The translations under genes were made by a program, and so were the position numbers. 64,000 bases of DNA from CALINF01 sp039990395 (GTDB lineage Bacteria; Pseudomonadota; Gammaproteobacteria; Pseudomonadales; Halieaceae): the NCBI GenBank assembly GCA_039990395.1, contig JBDXFZ010000041.1, positions 372,001 through 436,000 on the forward strand. The letters run 5' to 3'. Of the stretch, positions 8,868 through 19,190 are shown in pieces. Position 1 is the first letter of the stretch, and every line of letters starts with the position of its first letter. The notes beneath the pieces were generated by a model. The model made no database searches and was not told where the DNA came from. It worked only from the letters and a program-made list of their open reading frames with translations.

Positions 8868-9236
8868 TCAACTTTCATCCTGTGATCCAGAGCCATTGCG
8901 CTGCCCTTTCTGTCCCTTGCCTTGCTTGCCATGGCGCCCGCCTTCGCGAGGGTTCTGCTCTCGCCACTCTCGCATCTGACTGCGCTGATCATCTGAAAGC
9001 ACCGCCTTCATGTCCTCGCGGCTACCGCCATTACTGCGAATCTCACGCATCTGAGCAAACTGGTCATCAGTAACCCCAAACTGCTCCTGCATGTGTTGCC
9101 GGTGTTGCTGACGGCGCTCGTCCTTGTCTCCCGATTCAGCAATGCTGACTTGCGACAGCAACAAGCTGCCTGCAATCATTGAGACAACTATTCCAGCCCT
9201 TGCTGCGATGGTTTTAATACTGTTTTTCGTTTGCAT
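8868..9236 (-). CDS. Small periplasmic Spy/CpxP-like protein
   Basis: This 122-residue protein has a long Sec-type signal peptide (about residues 1-33, ending ...VSIA). The mature chain is highly charged and helix-prone. It contains a repeated VTDDQFAQMREI / LSDDQRSQMREW pattern that recalls the LTxxQ-type repeats of Spy/CpxP periplasmic chaperones. The last 25 residues are Gly/Lys/Gln-rich and probably disordered. The family relation is an inference from repeat shape and composition only. Confidence 0.6.
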   Translation of the reverse strand: MQTKNSIKTIAARAGIVVSMIAGSLLLSQVSIAESGDKDERRQQHRQHMQEQFGVTDDQFAQMREIRSNGGSREDMKAVLSDDQRSQMREWREQNPREGGRHGKQGKGQKGQRNGSGSQDES

Positions 9237-9325
9237 CGGTATTTCTCCTGCCTGTGTTGATGTCAGGTGCTATTTGATCAAAGCGCCGCGTAAACGTGGG
9301 CAGTAATGAAGTAAAGAAATGTAAA

Positions 9326-10996
9326 TCACTGTGATGCAGCTGCTTCAGTTTTCTTCTGAGCTGCTACCAACTCCCGCACATCCAAAAGCAATGCCTTTGC
9401 ATCGAATACGATGCCATCTTTTATCGTGTAGCGAATTCCTCCAGTCACTTCCATCGCGCCGGTTTCGCGGTTCAGCCTGCGGTGACCCGTTCCATAAAGC
9501 ACCTTAAAGTTGGCAAGTGGATTTTCATCCACAATAACCAGATCGGCCTTCTTGCCCATCTCCACAGTACCAATATCATCAGCCATACCCAGCAACTCGG
9601 CTCCGTTTAACGTTGCAGATTGCAGAACCTCCAGGGGGTGGAAGCCCGCCTCTTGCAGCAATTCAAGTTCCCGGATGTAGGCAAATCCATATAGCTTGTA
9701 GATGAATCCCGCGTCCGAACCTGCAGTGACTCGACCACCGGCATTTTTATAGTCATTTACAAACTGCATCCATCGACGAAAATTACGCTTCCAGGCTATC
9801 TCATCCGCTGTTGTCCAATCGAAGAAGAACGACCCATGAATGGCGGGATCAGGCTCAAACGCGCGCATGATGTAGGGCATGGTGTACTGCGCGTGCCAAT
9901 CTGCATTGCGGGCTCGCATTACATCCCGACTGGCTTCATAAATGGTGAACGTTGGATCAAGCGTAAAATCCAGCGACAGCAACTCCTCGATGGTTGCATT
10001 CCAGGTCGGCGAACCTGGCTCCGCAGCCTGCAACCACAGTCGTCCAGCCTGACCGAAGCGGTCCTGCTCATCGCTGTAATTGTAATCGTAGGGATAGTCC
10101 TGAATGCGGCGATCCTCAAACATCGCCTCCGGCAATCCGTACCAATGCTCCATACTATCGAGACCTAGCCGGGCACTATCCAACACGTTCATACGTACCA
10201 CCGACAACTGTGCATGGTGATACGCTGTGCGCATATCGAGTTTTTTCGCCTCATCCATCGCCGCTTCGATCAACTCTGGCGAGGCGCCCAGAAACTTGAG
10301 TCCATCGGCCCCTTTCTTGTTTACCGCGCGCACCCAACCCCTGGCGTCATCGGCCGAATCGAATTGGCTTGGAAAGCGCGCATGCACGACCATGCGCGGT
10401 GCCGAGATTTTTCCTGCTGCACTGAGGGCCTTGTGCTCAAGCGTCCAGTTGAGTCCCATCATTGCGCCAACATCACGTACCGTGGTGATGCCATGCGCCA
10501 ACCATAATTTCGATACGTACTCCGGGTCCGTCAAGGAACCGGCGGCCGCATGAGTCGGGGTACCCAAATGGACATGTGCATCAACGAATCCCGGGAGAAT
10601 ATACTTGCCGGTAGCATCAATCACTCGCGTGCCGGCTTCAGGCACCTGTGATTGCCCATGCAGACCATCGGTGCCAGCGCCACGAATATCAACGATCCGA
10701 TCGTTACGGATTTCGATAGTCACCGGCCCCCTTGGCGGAGCACCTGCCCCATCCACCAGAAAACCATTCTGAATGATAAGTGTCTCGAAAGGTCCTTGCG
10801 CCTCTTCACCACGCGGCGGAGCAATCTTTGCTGGCGCCACGCCACTGGCCAGCACCATCGTGATGGTTTCCTCACCTGGCTCCACCGCTGCAAACGCATT
10901 GGCACAAACCACTAGCGAAAACCCTGTTGCGATACTCAGCAGGTTTCTGGTGGTTGGAACAAACCAACCATGGGCCCATGTGATTATTTTCTGCAT
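9326..10996 (-). CDS. Exported amidohydrolase (imidazolonepropionase-like)
   Basis: The 556-residue protein has an N-terminal signal sequence followed by an amidohydrolase TIM-barrel. The metal-binding DAHVHLG (HxH), HGITTVRDVG, the YHHAQ His region and the late GSDAGF Asp motif are all present, along with a C-terminal beta-sandwich motif (KKADLVIVD). Such enzymes hydrolyse amide or imide bonds in peptides and cyclic amides. The ATG at 10996 is chosen because AAGGGA precedes it by about seven bases; an upstream ATG at 11014 is also in frame. It is divergent from an exported dehydrogenase. The substrate cannot be read from sequence. Confidence 0.82.
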   Translation of the reverse strand: MQKIITWAHGWFVPTTRNLLSIATGFSLVVCANAFAAVEPGEETITMVLASGVAPAKIAPPRGEEAQGPFETLIIQNGFLVDGAGAPPRGPVTIEIRNDRIVDIRGAGTDGLHGQSQVPEAGTRVIDATGKYILPGFVDAHVHLGTPTHAAAGSLTDPEYVSKLWLAHGITTVRDVGAMMGLNWTLEHKALSAAGKISAPRMVVHARFPSQFDSADDARGWVRAVNKKGADGLKFLGASPELIEAAMDEAKKLDMRTAYHHAQLSVVRMNVLDSARLGLDSMEHWYGLPEAMFEDRRIQDYPYDYNYSDEQDRFGQAGRLWLQAAEPGSPTWNATIEELLSLDFTLDPTFTIYEASRDVMRARNADWHAQYTMPYIMRAFEPDPAIHGSFFFDWTTADEIAWKRNFRRWMQFVNDYKNAGGRVTAGSDAGFIYKLYGFAYIRELELLQEAGFHPLEVLQSATLNGAELLGMADDIGTVEMGKKADLVIVDENPLANFKVLYGTGHRRLNRETGAMEVTGGIRYTIKDGIVFDAKALLLDVRELVAAQKKTEAAASQ

Positions 10997-11181
10997 TCGA
11001 TAATCCCTTCTCATATTCTGGAGTATGAAGACTGCTCACTATAGCAAACCGCAACGCGGTCAACGGTGCTAAACTCACCACTGGCAAGCTGGTGGCATCA
11101 TGCCATACCTTGCGATGGGCAACGGCTTACCGAAGACCCGCTGACTCAATAGAAACACATCCTAGCGAAAGGAATCAGACC

Positions 11182-12327
11182 ATGCGTTTATCAACTGCTC
11201 TAGCCACACTTAGCCTGATGCTTGTAGGCGCAGGGCTCCCACACCTGGCGGTGGCTCAACCCTCTGAGCAAGCAACTGCAATCATCGAGGAGCTTGGACT
11301 GCGGCAGGCAGACAAACCAATAGCAGACAATCCCAATTGGCAGCCCAAGCGCGTTCTCGTTACCTTTCCCGCGAGGCTGACTACCCCACTGCCCGGCCTG
11401 GAGGAGCAGTTTCGTGCTGCTGCCGGTGATATGGAGATCGTATTTGATAAATCAGGCAGCTTTGTGCCCGCAGCAGAACTTCTGGAAGGTACCGATGCCG
11501 TTGTCGGCGTTTGTGCTCCACCCACCTTGCAGGCAGCCGGCCCGCAGCTGTTATGGATTCACAATTACTTTGTCGGTATGGATCGCTGCGTGGGTATGAG
11601 TGACACCCAGAGAGAGGCGATGGTTTTTACCAACAATAAGCGACTTTCGGCACCGGCCATCGCCGAGCATACGATCGCGATGATGATGTCGATTGCTCGC
11701 GGGCTTCCTGCCTACTCACGAGCACAAATGAAAAGTGAATGGGATAACTCACTGTCCACTGCAATTGGGTTCGGTGAGATCAAAGGTAAAACCATGCTGG
11801 TTGTAGGGCTGGGCGGGATTGGCACCGAGATCGCCTGGCGGGCACACGGATTGGGAATGCGTATCATCGCAACACGCAATTCCTCGCGCACGGGACCAGA
11901 CTATGTGGACTATGTCGGACTAGCCGATGAGCTAACCAAACTGGCTGGCGAGGCTGATGTGATCGTCAACGCATTACCACTTACAACTAAAACAACAGGG
12001 GTTTTCAACAAAGGCTTCTTTGATGCCGCCAAACCTGGCGCGATGTTTTTGAGTGTAGGCCGTGGCAAGAGCACGGTTACAAGCGACTTGATCGCTGCAT
12101 TGAAGTCAGGGCAGATCTATGGCGCAGGTCTGGATGTGACAGACCCCGAACCGCTGCCTGCCGACAGCCCACTCTGGCAGATGCCGCGCGTTGTGATTAC
12201 ACCGCACAGGTCAGCTGCCGGTGTCGACAGCCTACGCCGCATGGCCACTATCGCGGTCGAGAATCTTCGCCGCTATGCTAACGGCGAGCCCATGCTGAAT
12301 ATCGTCAACATCAACGCGGGATATTAG
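11182..12327 (+). CDS. D-2-hydroxyacid dehydrogenase with a signal peptide
   Basis: The 381-residue protein has the D-isomer 2-hydroxyacid dehydrogenase fold. The NAD-binding loop is VVGLGGIGTE. The catalytic Arg sits in SVGRGKS, the Glu in TDPEPLP and the His in ITPHRSA, so it looks active. The unusual part is the start: from the ATG at 11182, preceded by GAAAGGA, the first 24 residues form a Sec-like signal peptide (LSLMLVGAGLPHLAVAQ). NAD-dependent enzymes are normally cytoplasmic. The gene is divergent from an exported amidohydrolase. An internal start that removes the leader cannot be ruled out. Confidence 0.85.
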   Translation: MRLSTALATLSLMLVGAGLPHLAVAQPSEQATAIIEELGLRQADKPIADNPNWQPKRVLVTFPARLTTPLPGLEEQFRAAAGDMEIVFDKSGSFVPAAELLEGTDAVVGVCAPPTLQAAGPQLLWIHNYFVGMDRCVGMSDTQREAMVFTNNKRLSAPAIAEHTIAMMMSIARGLPAYSRAQMKSEWDNSLSTAIGFGEIKGKTMLVVGLGGIGTEIAWRAHGLGMRIIATRNSSRTGPDYVDYVGLADELTKLAGEADVIVNALPLTTKTTGVFNKGFFDAAKPGAMFLSVGRGKSTVTSDLIAALKSGQIYGAGLDVTDPEPLPADSPLWQMPRVVITPHRSAAGVDSLRRMATIAVENLRRYANGEPMLNIVNINAGY

Positions 12328-12375
12328 TCCCGCTCAGCTGAGTCTGGCTGCCAACCTTATAGTGAGGCTTGGCTG

Positions 12376-14247
12376 TCAGGCGGCTCGTAGTATCCTGCCC
12401 AAAGGCTGTGAGCCTAGCGTCTGAGTAAACTCGTTGTTTTGCCACACGCTCTCGCCCCTGATCAACACTTGCGACACAACACCATCAGAGCGATTAACCA
12501 TCTGATCGTGTTCAAACAGTTCTCTGTACTCCATGGTGCGCGAGCTATCGGTATCCCAGGATTTGAGCGCTTCTGGATTAACCATCGTGATATCAGCCTG
12601 CGCGCCAATGGCCAGCGTACCCACGTCGAGGCCAAAGAACTCCGCCGGCTCGCTGGTCAGCCGCCTAACAATCTGACTCACGGTACCCAGTCCTTGCTCC
12701 TGCGCTAACTTTAACGACATGAGATTAGCATCGAAAAATGCCATGTTCGTAATATGCGCACCAGAGTCATTAAAGCCCGGCAGGGTATTTTTGTGCAGGA
12801 GGAGTTCCAGTGTAGAGCGGTTGCCCTCATTGCCAACATCCACCCAAAAGCGAAAGCTCTTATCGTAGGTGCGCATCATATGCAGCATAAAATCGGCGTC
12901 ATCACCCAGTGGTTTAGGGAACAGTGCAAGAGCGGCATTCTCGGAATCTGATCGCGCCTGACCAGGAGTGCCATGCTGAAAGCGTTTTACCCTGTCATAC
13001 ACTTGCTGGAGTGTCTCCCCATCCCACTCTGATACGGGGGCGCCATCGAAAACCATCAAGTGTAGATCTCGCATCACCAGATGATCTGGTAAACCCAGTT
13101 TGGTCTTCATGGATGCCCAACCCTTGCCGGTCCGTCCATGATGCCAATCGTGGCGAAACTCATCGACGAAAGCCGGATCATTCAAGAGCGCGAGTCGACC
13201 CTCCGTGTCGTCGTATTCCTTAGCAATCAATTTACAGGTAGAGGGCAGCTCCTCGAACATCGGGCTGACAATCCCATCAGACCACATCCGAAAATTGGTA
13301 CCTAATGCCTGGAAGTGCAAATTGCCCTGAAAAAACTTGCTGTTCATCAGGCTGGCAAAACCCAAAAAGCCCTTGGCCGCTTTAGGTGCCAACACTAATT
13401 CCACAGCGGTCAGCGCAGACGTCTTAAGTGTTTTACCAAACAGGCGTCCACTGGTGAGCGCAAAATACTGGAATGCCTTCAGCCTGTTTTCGATAATCGG
13501 CGTGGTCTGCCACACTCGACCCCGCTCTCGCACAACTTTCAGCAATCGCTTGAGCTCACCAAAGCTGGCGAACTGGGTGGGGATACGCTTGTCGGTATTA
13601 GGATCATTGGACAGATAGTGAAATGGCAAGCCATCGGTACTCATGCCCAGATAACCCTCGTCCATGGCCTTTTCCAACAAGCCTTCCATTTTTTGCAACT
13701 CGGCTTCGGTCGGTTCGCGACTCACGCTCTCTTGCAAACCCATCACTTCGATGCGCAGCATTGAATGCGGAATGAACGCACCCACGTTGGGGCCTAGCGG
13801 CATTTGATCGAAGTGATCCATGTATTGGGCTGTGTCTTCCCAATCAATCACGTCCACACACTTACGCAACACCGACTTGGGAATGTTTTCAACCCGGGTG
13901 AAGCAGTCGACGATGGGGTCCTGATCGCCCTCGTGTTGCTTACCAAACGCCGTACCCAGACTGCAGTTGCCTACTAACACCGTGGTTGTGCCGTGGCGAA
14001 CAACCTCCGGCAAGCGCGGGTCAAGGTCGACCTCAAGATCCAGGTGTGTGTGAATATCGAGTAGGCCGGGCATTAACCACTGGCCCTCACCCTCTATTAC
14101 ACTGGCAGCTTCGGAGCGAGGCAGATTAATGCCACGCGCCGCAATTTTTCCATCTTTAACTGCGATATCCAGTTGCTGCGGCGGCGTGGCTGTACCGTCA
14201 AATACAGTGGCCCCGGTAATCAATGTATCCCAGGCTGAAGAGCTCAT
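12376..14247 (-). CDS. N-acyl-D-amino-acid deacylase-family amidohydrolase
   Basis: The 623-residue protein starts as an amidohydrolase (TLITGATVFDGTATPP), with a DIHTHLDLEVD HxH motif near residue 70 and a Cys-containing VGNCSLG segment typical of the D-aminoacylase branch. A late NDSGAHI motif matches the metal-binding Asp region. These enzymes hydrolyse N-acyl-D-amino acids or related amides. The start at 14247 follows family N-termini; an upstream extension to 14325 has no conserved sequence. It is convergent with the dehydrogenase gene and divergent from selO. Confidence 0.82.
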   Translation of the reverse strand: MSSSAWDTLITGATVFDGTATPPQQLDIAVKDGKIAARGINLPRSEAASVIEGEGQWLMPGLLDIHTHLDLEVDLDPRLPEVVRHGTTTVLVGNCSLGTAFGKQHEGDQDPIVDCFTRVENIPKSVLRKCVDVIDWEDTAQYMDHFDQMPLGPNVGAFIPHSMLRIEVMGLQESVSREPTEAELQKMEGLLEKAMDEGYLGMSTDGLPFHYLSNDPNTDKRIPTQFASFGELKRLLKVVRERGRVWQTTPIIENRLKAFQYFALTSGRLFGKTLKTSALTAVELVLAPKAAKGFLGFASLMNSKFFQGNLHFQALGTNFRMWSDGIVSPMFEELPSTCKLIAKEYDDTEGRLALLNDPAFVDEFRHDWHHGRTGKGWASMKTKLGLPDHLVMRDLHLMVFDGAPVSEWDGETLQQVYDRVKRFQHGTPGQARSDSENAALALFPKPLGDDADFMLHMMRTYDKSFRFWVDVGNEGNRSTLELLLHKNTLPGFNDSGAHITNMAFFDANLMSLKLAQEQGLGTVSQIVRRLTSEPAEFFGLDVGTLAIGAQADITMVNPEALKSWDTDSSRTMEYRELFEHDQMVNRSDGVVSQVLIRGESVWQNNEFTQTLGSQPLGRILRAA

Positions 14248-14359
14248 AGTGGTCACCCGTTTGTTGCTTTGGATTGGATAGTCTATCTTGGCCGAACATG
14301 CGTAGCGATACATGTAAAACCTCAACCCGTAAGCTTAGACCAACTAGCGACAGGAAAAC

Positions 14360-15841
14360 ATGGCCAACCAACACCCTATTCCGTTCAACAACACGTTCGC
14401 ACGCATGCCAGAGCATTTCTTCAGCCTGCAAGCGCCCACCCCGGTGTCTAAACCCGCAGTGCTGGCCGTCAACGGTGCGCTCGCAGAATCACTTGGGATA
14501 GACCCCGAGTGGCTGGGCTCTACCGAAGGTATTGCCACCGTAGCCGGCAATACAGTGCCTGCTGGCGCTGAGCCGCTCGCCAGCGTTTATGCGGGCCACC
14601 AGTTCGGTAGTTACAATCCTCAATTGGGGGATGGTCGCGCAATCCTGCTGGGCGAGGTAGCCACCGCGAGCGGTCACCGCTACGACATTCAATTGAAAGG
14701 CTCCGGACCCACCCCGTATTCCCGCGGTGGCGACGGGCGCTCCCCACTTGGCCCGGTGGTGCGCGAATACATTATTAGCGAAGCCATGCACGCGCTGGGC
14801 GTGCCGACAACTCGCGCGCTGGCAGCTGTGACGACAGGTGACCAGGTGGTTCGCGAAAAATTTGAACCCGGCGCGATTCTGGCACGCGTGGCCAGTAGTC
14901 ACATTCGTATCGGCACGTTCCAGTACTTTAGTGCGCAGAAAAATAGTGATGCGCTTAGCGCTCTGGTGGACTACACACTGGCACGCCACTTTCCAGATGC
15001 AGTTGGCACTGGCAATGATGCCCAGGCTCTGCTGCTTTGTGTCATTCAGGCGCAGGCTAAACTGATTGCCCACTGGCAATTACTCGGCTTTGTACATGGC
15101 GTAATGAACACCGACAATATGTTGCTGTGTGGAGAAACTGTTGATTATGGCCCCTGCGCTTTCATGGAGTCGTTTCATCCGGACACTGTATTTAGCTCTA
15201 TCGACCAGGGTCGGCGCTACGCCTATCGCAACCAACCCGGCATTGCGCAATGGAACCTGGCTTGCCTTGCTCAGTCATTACTTCCGGTTTTAGCTGACAC
15301 CGAGGACGCCGCCGTTGCGATCGCCCAAGACGCCGTAGACCAGTTTCCAAACCTGTTTATGGAAGCGCACAATCGCGGACTCAGCCGTAAACTGGGTTTG
15401 CTCGAGGCGACTAGCGAAGACACCGCACTAATAGAGGATCTGTTTGGCCTGATGGCCGATGCCAAAGCAGATTTCACGCTCACCTTCCGGTATCTGGCGG
15501 ATCAGGCCGCACCCGATAGTGGCAGCGCCAAAGTCGGCGAGCTCTACACACCACCGCAGTCACTGACACCTTGGTTACAGCGTTGGCAAGAGCGGTTGGC
15601 GGTAGACAATGTGTCACCGGCTGACAGACAAGAATCTATGTATCGCGCAAACCCGGTTTTCATTCCACGCAACCACCTGGTGGCACAGGCCATCAGTGCG
15701 GCAGAGAATCATAACCTCGCGCCTTTTCATGCGCTGATCGCAAGAACGGCACAACCCTTCGTCTATGATGAGGCCGATAAGCTGCTCGCTACACCCGCGC
15801 ACGCAGGTGAAGAAGTACGCCAAACCTTTTGTGGAACGTAA
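14360..15841 (+). CDS. selO: SelO protein adenylyltransferase (YdiU family)
   Basis: The 493-residue protein has the SelO pseudokinase fold. The signature GSGPTPYSRGGDGRSPLGP nucleotide-binding loop is present, then HGVMNTDNM in place of a kinase catalytic loop and DYGPCAFME in place of the metal motif. SelO transfers AMP from ATP to Ser/Thr/Tyr of target proteins in oxidative-stress response. The length is normal, and it ends TFCGT, with a normal Cys codon and no selenocysteine. It is followed 42 bases later by the TPR protein gene. Confidence 0.93.
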   Translation: MANQHPIPFNNTFARMPEHFFSLQAPTPVSKPAVLAVNGALAESLGIDPEWLGSTEGIATVAGNTVPAGAEPLASVYAGHQFGSYNPQLGDGRAILLGEVATASGHRYDIQLKGSGPTPYSRGGDGRSPLGPVVREYIISEAMHALGVPTTRALAAVTTGDQVVREKFEPGAILARVASSHIRIGTFQYFSAQKNSDALSALVDYTLARHFPDAVGTGNDAQALLLCVIQAQAKLIAHWQLLGFVHGVMNTDNMLLCGETVDYGPCAFMESFHPDTVFSSIDQGRRYAYRNQPGIAQWNLACLAQSLLPVLADTEDAAVAIAQDAVDQFPNLFMEAHNRGLSRKLGLLEATSEDTALIEDLFGLMADAKADFTLTFRYLADQAAPDSGSAKVGELYTPPQSLTPWLQRWQERLAVDNVSPADRQESMYRANPVFIPRNHLVAQAISAAENHNLAPFHALIARTAQPFVYDEADKLLATPAHAGEEVRQTFCGT

Positions 15842-15883
15842 TTTCAGTTCTGCTATGGTTGTCCCTTATCTCAGGGGGTAGAG

Positions 15884-18151
15884 ATGAGCCTGTTCGAAGA
15901 ACTTAGAAGGCGAAACGTCTTTCGCGTAGCGGTAGCTTACGTCGTGACTGCATGGCTACTCATGCAGTTTGCCGATCTTGTACTCGACAATATCGGTGCA
16001 CCTGCCTGGGTTATGCAAACCACATTGTTACTGCTCGCCATCGGATTTCCGGTGGCGGTTTTGCTGGCCTGGGCATTTGAGATAACCCCAGAGGGCATCA
16101 AACGCGAGCGGGATGTTGATCGCAGCCAGTCGATTACCTACAGCACAGGCAGGAAACTCGACTTCACGATAATTGCGCTTCTTCTAGGTGTGGCGGTTTA
16201 CTTTATTTGGGAGGCTCGTTTCGCGGATCAAGTCACTGAGCAACCTTTAGAAACAGCCGCCTCGCCAGTTAAGAGCAACAGCTCCACAACATCATCAAGC
16301 TCCGAAAGCGCACAGTCTCCAGTGGTCGATGATACGTCTATCGCTGTACTGCCTTTTGTCAATCTGTCTTCGGATCCAGAGCAGGAATTCTTTTCCGACG
16401 GAATTTCAGAAGAACTACTCAACGTGCTGGCCCAAATTCCAGATTTGAGAGTGGCTGCGCGCACATCATCTTTCCAGTTTAAGGGTGATAACCGTGACAT
16501 CAGCGAGATCGCGAAACTCCTGAAAGTGAACCACGTGCTGGAAGGCTCTGTGCGTAAGTCAGGAACACGCCTGCGCATCACAGCGCAGTTGATTGAAGCT
16601 GACAACGGCTATCACTTGTGGTCGGAGACTTATGATCGCGAGCTGGAAGACATCTTTGCAATACAGGACGACATTTCGGCGGCTATCGGTGACGCACTAG
16701 TGGCGCAGCTGGAGCTTAATGGCGCACCCGGTCAGTCAGCTCCGCGCGTATCGGAAGCCGCCAATCCTGCCGCCTATGAGGCCTACTTACACGGTCGCCA
16801 CCTCATCAATCAGCGCGGCAACAGGGCCATTACAGAGGCAGTGCATCATTTGGAAAGAGCACTTCGACTTGATCCAAGCTATGCGCCAGCACACGCCCAG
16901 CTTGCCATCGCGTATTCTCTCTTAAGCGATAGCGCTAGCTCTTACGGTGACCTCACGACCATCGAGGTTAATGCCAAAGCGCAACCACATATTGATAGGG
17001 CAATGGAGCTAAATCCCAATTTACCAGAGCTTTGGGGCGCTAAGGCACAGCTAGCCGGCGTCAATGAGGATGGCGAAAATGCGTTGCTGTTTACCGAGCG
17101 TGCGCTTGAGTTAAACCCCGTGTACGTGGACGCACTCAACTGGCGTTTCAACACAGCAAACTCTTTGGGTATGTTTTCAATATCCGAAGAGTCCATACGC
17201 AAGCTCATCGAAGTCGACCCCTATTCTATTGTGGGTCGATTAAACTATATCTCCAATATACTGGTGATAGAGGATATCGATGCCGCCGAGCGTATGGCGA
17301 ATGAAGTTGTAGAAGTGAATAAGTGGGCAGGCTATATCGCAAAATCTTTCGTTGAACAGACGAAAAACAATATGGCCTCCGCCACGAGATGGGCACTGCT
17401 GGCGTATGCAGAAGACCCTCTTGATCGATTTTCAAACGAGGCGCTGGTTTATCTGTTGGGAACTACCGGGCTTTTCGATGAAGCAGTGCGAATTTCTGCT
17501 AACTCGCAAGTCGCAGCCCACTATGCCGCCGCTAAATTCCTGGAAGCCGCAATATTGTCTGAGACCGCCCTGCAATCAGACCCGGATGATATGGAACTAC
17601 AGTTAGATACTGCCGGTTACTTTTATGCTGCAAAGCGCCCCGAGCGGGCGAAAGAACTCTACGAAATCGCTTTCGCGGCGCTTGAAGATAAACCTGTCAT
17701 CGACTCCGCACAACGCATGTCAACAAATCTGTTCTTCGCACAGCTTTTAGAGAATTCGGGAGAGATTGAACGCGCAAACCGAATTGTGGATAACACTGCG
17801 GCACTATTAGAATCCGCGAAGGGTACTGTGGCGGAGCATGGATCTAATGGCTACTTCGACAGGGCATTGGTGAGTATTTTCCGGGGAGAAGAAGAAGAAG
17901 CTATCCATTTGTTTAAGAAGTCGCTCGAAACTTATGTCAACCTGGTTTCATTCGAACTACCCATATTTGATGGGTTAAGAGGCAACCCTGAATTTCAGAG
18001 GCTACAAGCGCAAACCAAACTGGCGGTTGAACAACAACGCGTTCTGACAATTGACCTGATCTGCAACGACAACCCGATACCGGATGCCTGGCTCCCCCTT
18101 CCCAGCACCTGCCAATCATCCGTTGCTATCAATGACGTTGCGGGTAGCTAG
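15884..18151 (+). CDS. Membrane-anchored TPR protein with adenylate-cyclase-associated sensor-like domain
   Basis: The 755-residue protein begins with a conserved LRRRNVFRVAVAY start and two transmembrane helices (about 18-36 and 45-65), then a third at about 90-106. A Ser/Thr-rich linker leads to a compact domain at about 140-290 (SIAVLPFVNLSSDPE, then VLEGSVRKSG and LWSETYDREL). This domain is often found in CadC-like and TPR/cyclase proteins. The rest is a series of TPR repeats (for example LDPSYAPAHAQLA). The family is usually annotated as TPR-repeat signalling protein; its partner is unknown. The gene is not in an evident operon beyond its spacing to selO. Confidence 0.78.
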   Translation: MSLFEELRRRNVFRVAVAYVVTAWLLMQFADLVLDNIGAPAWVMQTTLLLLAIGFPVAVLLAWAFEITPEGIKRERDVDRSQSITYSTGRKLDFTIIALLLGVAVYFIWEARFADQVTEQPLETAASPVKSNSSTTSSSSESAQSPVVDDTSIAVLPFVNLSSDPEQEFFSDGISEELLNVLAQIPDLRVAARTSSFQFKGDNRDISEIAKLLKVNHVLEGSVRKSGTRLRITAQLIEADNGYHLWSETYDRELEDIFAIQDDISAAIGDALVAQLELNGAPGQSAPRVSEAANPAAYEAYLHGRHLINQRGNRAITEAVHHLERALRLDPSYAPAHAQLAIAYSLLSDSASSYGDLTTIEVNAKAQPHIDRAMELNPNLPELWGAKAQLAGVNEDGENALLFTERALELNPVYVDALNWRFNTANSLGMFSISEESIRKLIEVDPYSIVGRLNYISNILVIEDIDAAERMANEVVEVNKWAGYIAKSFVEQTKNNMASATRWALLAYAEDPLDRFSNEALVYLLGTTGLFDEAVRISANSQVAAHYAAAKFLEAAILSETALQSDPDDMELQLDTAGYFYAAKRPERAKELYEIAFAALEDKPVIDSAQRMSTNLFFAQLLENSGEIERANRIVDNTAALLESAKGTVAEHGSNGYFDRALVSIFRGEEEEAIHLFKKSLETYVNLVSFELPIFDGLRGNPEFQRLQAQTKLAVEQQRVLTIDLICNDNPIPDAWLPLPSTCQSSVAINDVAGS

Positions 18152-18166
18152 TTACCCACACCGTAA

Positions 18167-18484
18167 TTAGCTAAGCAATAGCTTCATTAAGCCGAACACC
18201 AGCAACCCAAGGGCTATGGTTAGAAAGAGGTGTCGCGTGACCAGCGCGGTGACAAACGCGGCTACGGCCGCAATTGCATGAGCATTGGTTAAAGTTAGAT
18301 CGAGCTCGCCCCCACGTATCAACGTGGTCTGGGCAATGATGGCTGTTAGCACGGCCACCGGCACAAAATCGAGACCGCGTTCCAGCATGGCAGGTAACTG
18401 TACCCTGCCCGCGAGTGCAAACGGCAGATAACGTGGCACAAAGGTAACCAATGCCATAAGTGCTATCAGTAGCCAATCATTCAT
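18167..18484 (-). CDS. azlD: AzlD-family branched-chain amino acid exporter, small subunit
   Basis: This 105-residue, four-helix membrane protein has the AzlD motif VTFVPRYLPFAL. AzlD works with AzlC to export branched-chain amino acids or analogues. The start codon overlaps the azlC stop by eight bases (ATGAATGA), which indicates translational coupling. Confidence 0.88.
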   Translation of the reverse strand: MNDWLLIALMALVTFVPRYLPFALAGRVQLPAMLERGLDFVPVAVLTAIIAQTTLIRGGELDLTLTNAHAIAAVAAFVTALVTRHLFLTIALGLLVFGLMKLLLS

Positions 18485-19190
18485 CGGGCAGCTCCTGCGC
18501 ACTCTCTGGCCTGCTCATCCACAGCCCCACAGCAATAGCCATCAGGGAAGAGAACAGCAACCCCGACTGATGCGGCCAGCTATGGGTAAGCAGTGCGGAG
18601 ACAAAGGCAACAGCCGCGCAGCCCCAATCGGCACGACGCTTGAGCGATGGCACTACGATACCGATGAAAGCCACAACCATTGCAACATCTAAGCCCCAGT
18701 CTGCCAGGCCCGGAATACGCTCGCCGAGCGTATAGCCCAGCACGGTTGATATCTGCCAAAAGCAGTACATAAACCCGGCAGAGCCTGCGTAAAACCAGCG
18801 TAAGCCTGGCTCACCCGGATGGCGGTTATTGCGGTCAGTGACTGCTGCAAAGGTTTCATCCGTCAGGAAGAACGCCAATGCAGCGCGCAATGGCTGCGGC
18901 CAATGCTCTACATGGTGCATAAGATTGGCTGAGTACAGCATCTGGCGGAGATTCACTACAAATACCGTAAGTACAATCACCGGTAGAATAGCGGCGCTGG
19001 CTATTAGCGTGACCGCGATAAACTGCGAGGAACCAGCAAATACCAGCGAGGACATACCTACCGACACAGCAAACGATAGGCCGCTGGCGTGTGCCATCGC
19101 GCCAAACACGATGCCAAATGGAAAGGCCGCCACCACCAATGGCAGCGTTTCCAGAGCACCTAGCCACATCTGTTTCGCGGGAGCGTGCAT
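18477..19190 (-). CDS. azlC: AzlC-family branched-chain amino acid exporter, large subunit
   Basis: The 237-residue polytopic protein contains AzlC hallmarks: LPLVVAAFPFGIVFG near the start, FVVNLRQMLYSANL in the middle and FFLTDETFA after it. It is the large partner of AzlD, which follows it and overlaps. Together they form a small exporter for valine, leucine, isoleucine or toxic analogues. The 157-base divergent gap to the dihydroorotate dehydrogenase gene may hold promoters for both, but no clear motif stands out. Confidence 0.9.
   Translation of the reverse strand: MHAPAKQMWLGALETLPLVVAAFPFGIVFGAMAHASGLSFAVSVGMSSLVFAGSSQFIAVTLIASAAILPVIVLTVFVVNLRQMLYSANLMHHVEHWPQPLRAALAFFLTDETFAAVTDRNNRHPGEPGLRWFYAGSAGFMYCFWQISTVLGYTLGERIPGLADWGLDVAMVVAFIGIVVPSLKRRADWGCAAVAFVSALLTHSWPHQSGLLFSSLMAIAVGLWMSRPESAQELPDE

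Noticed and set aside
14489..15079. Minus-strand frame of 196 codons inside selO
   Set aside because: It is antisense to a well-conserved gene and looks like a shadow frame.
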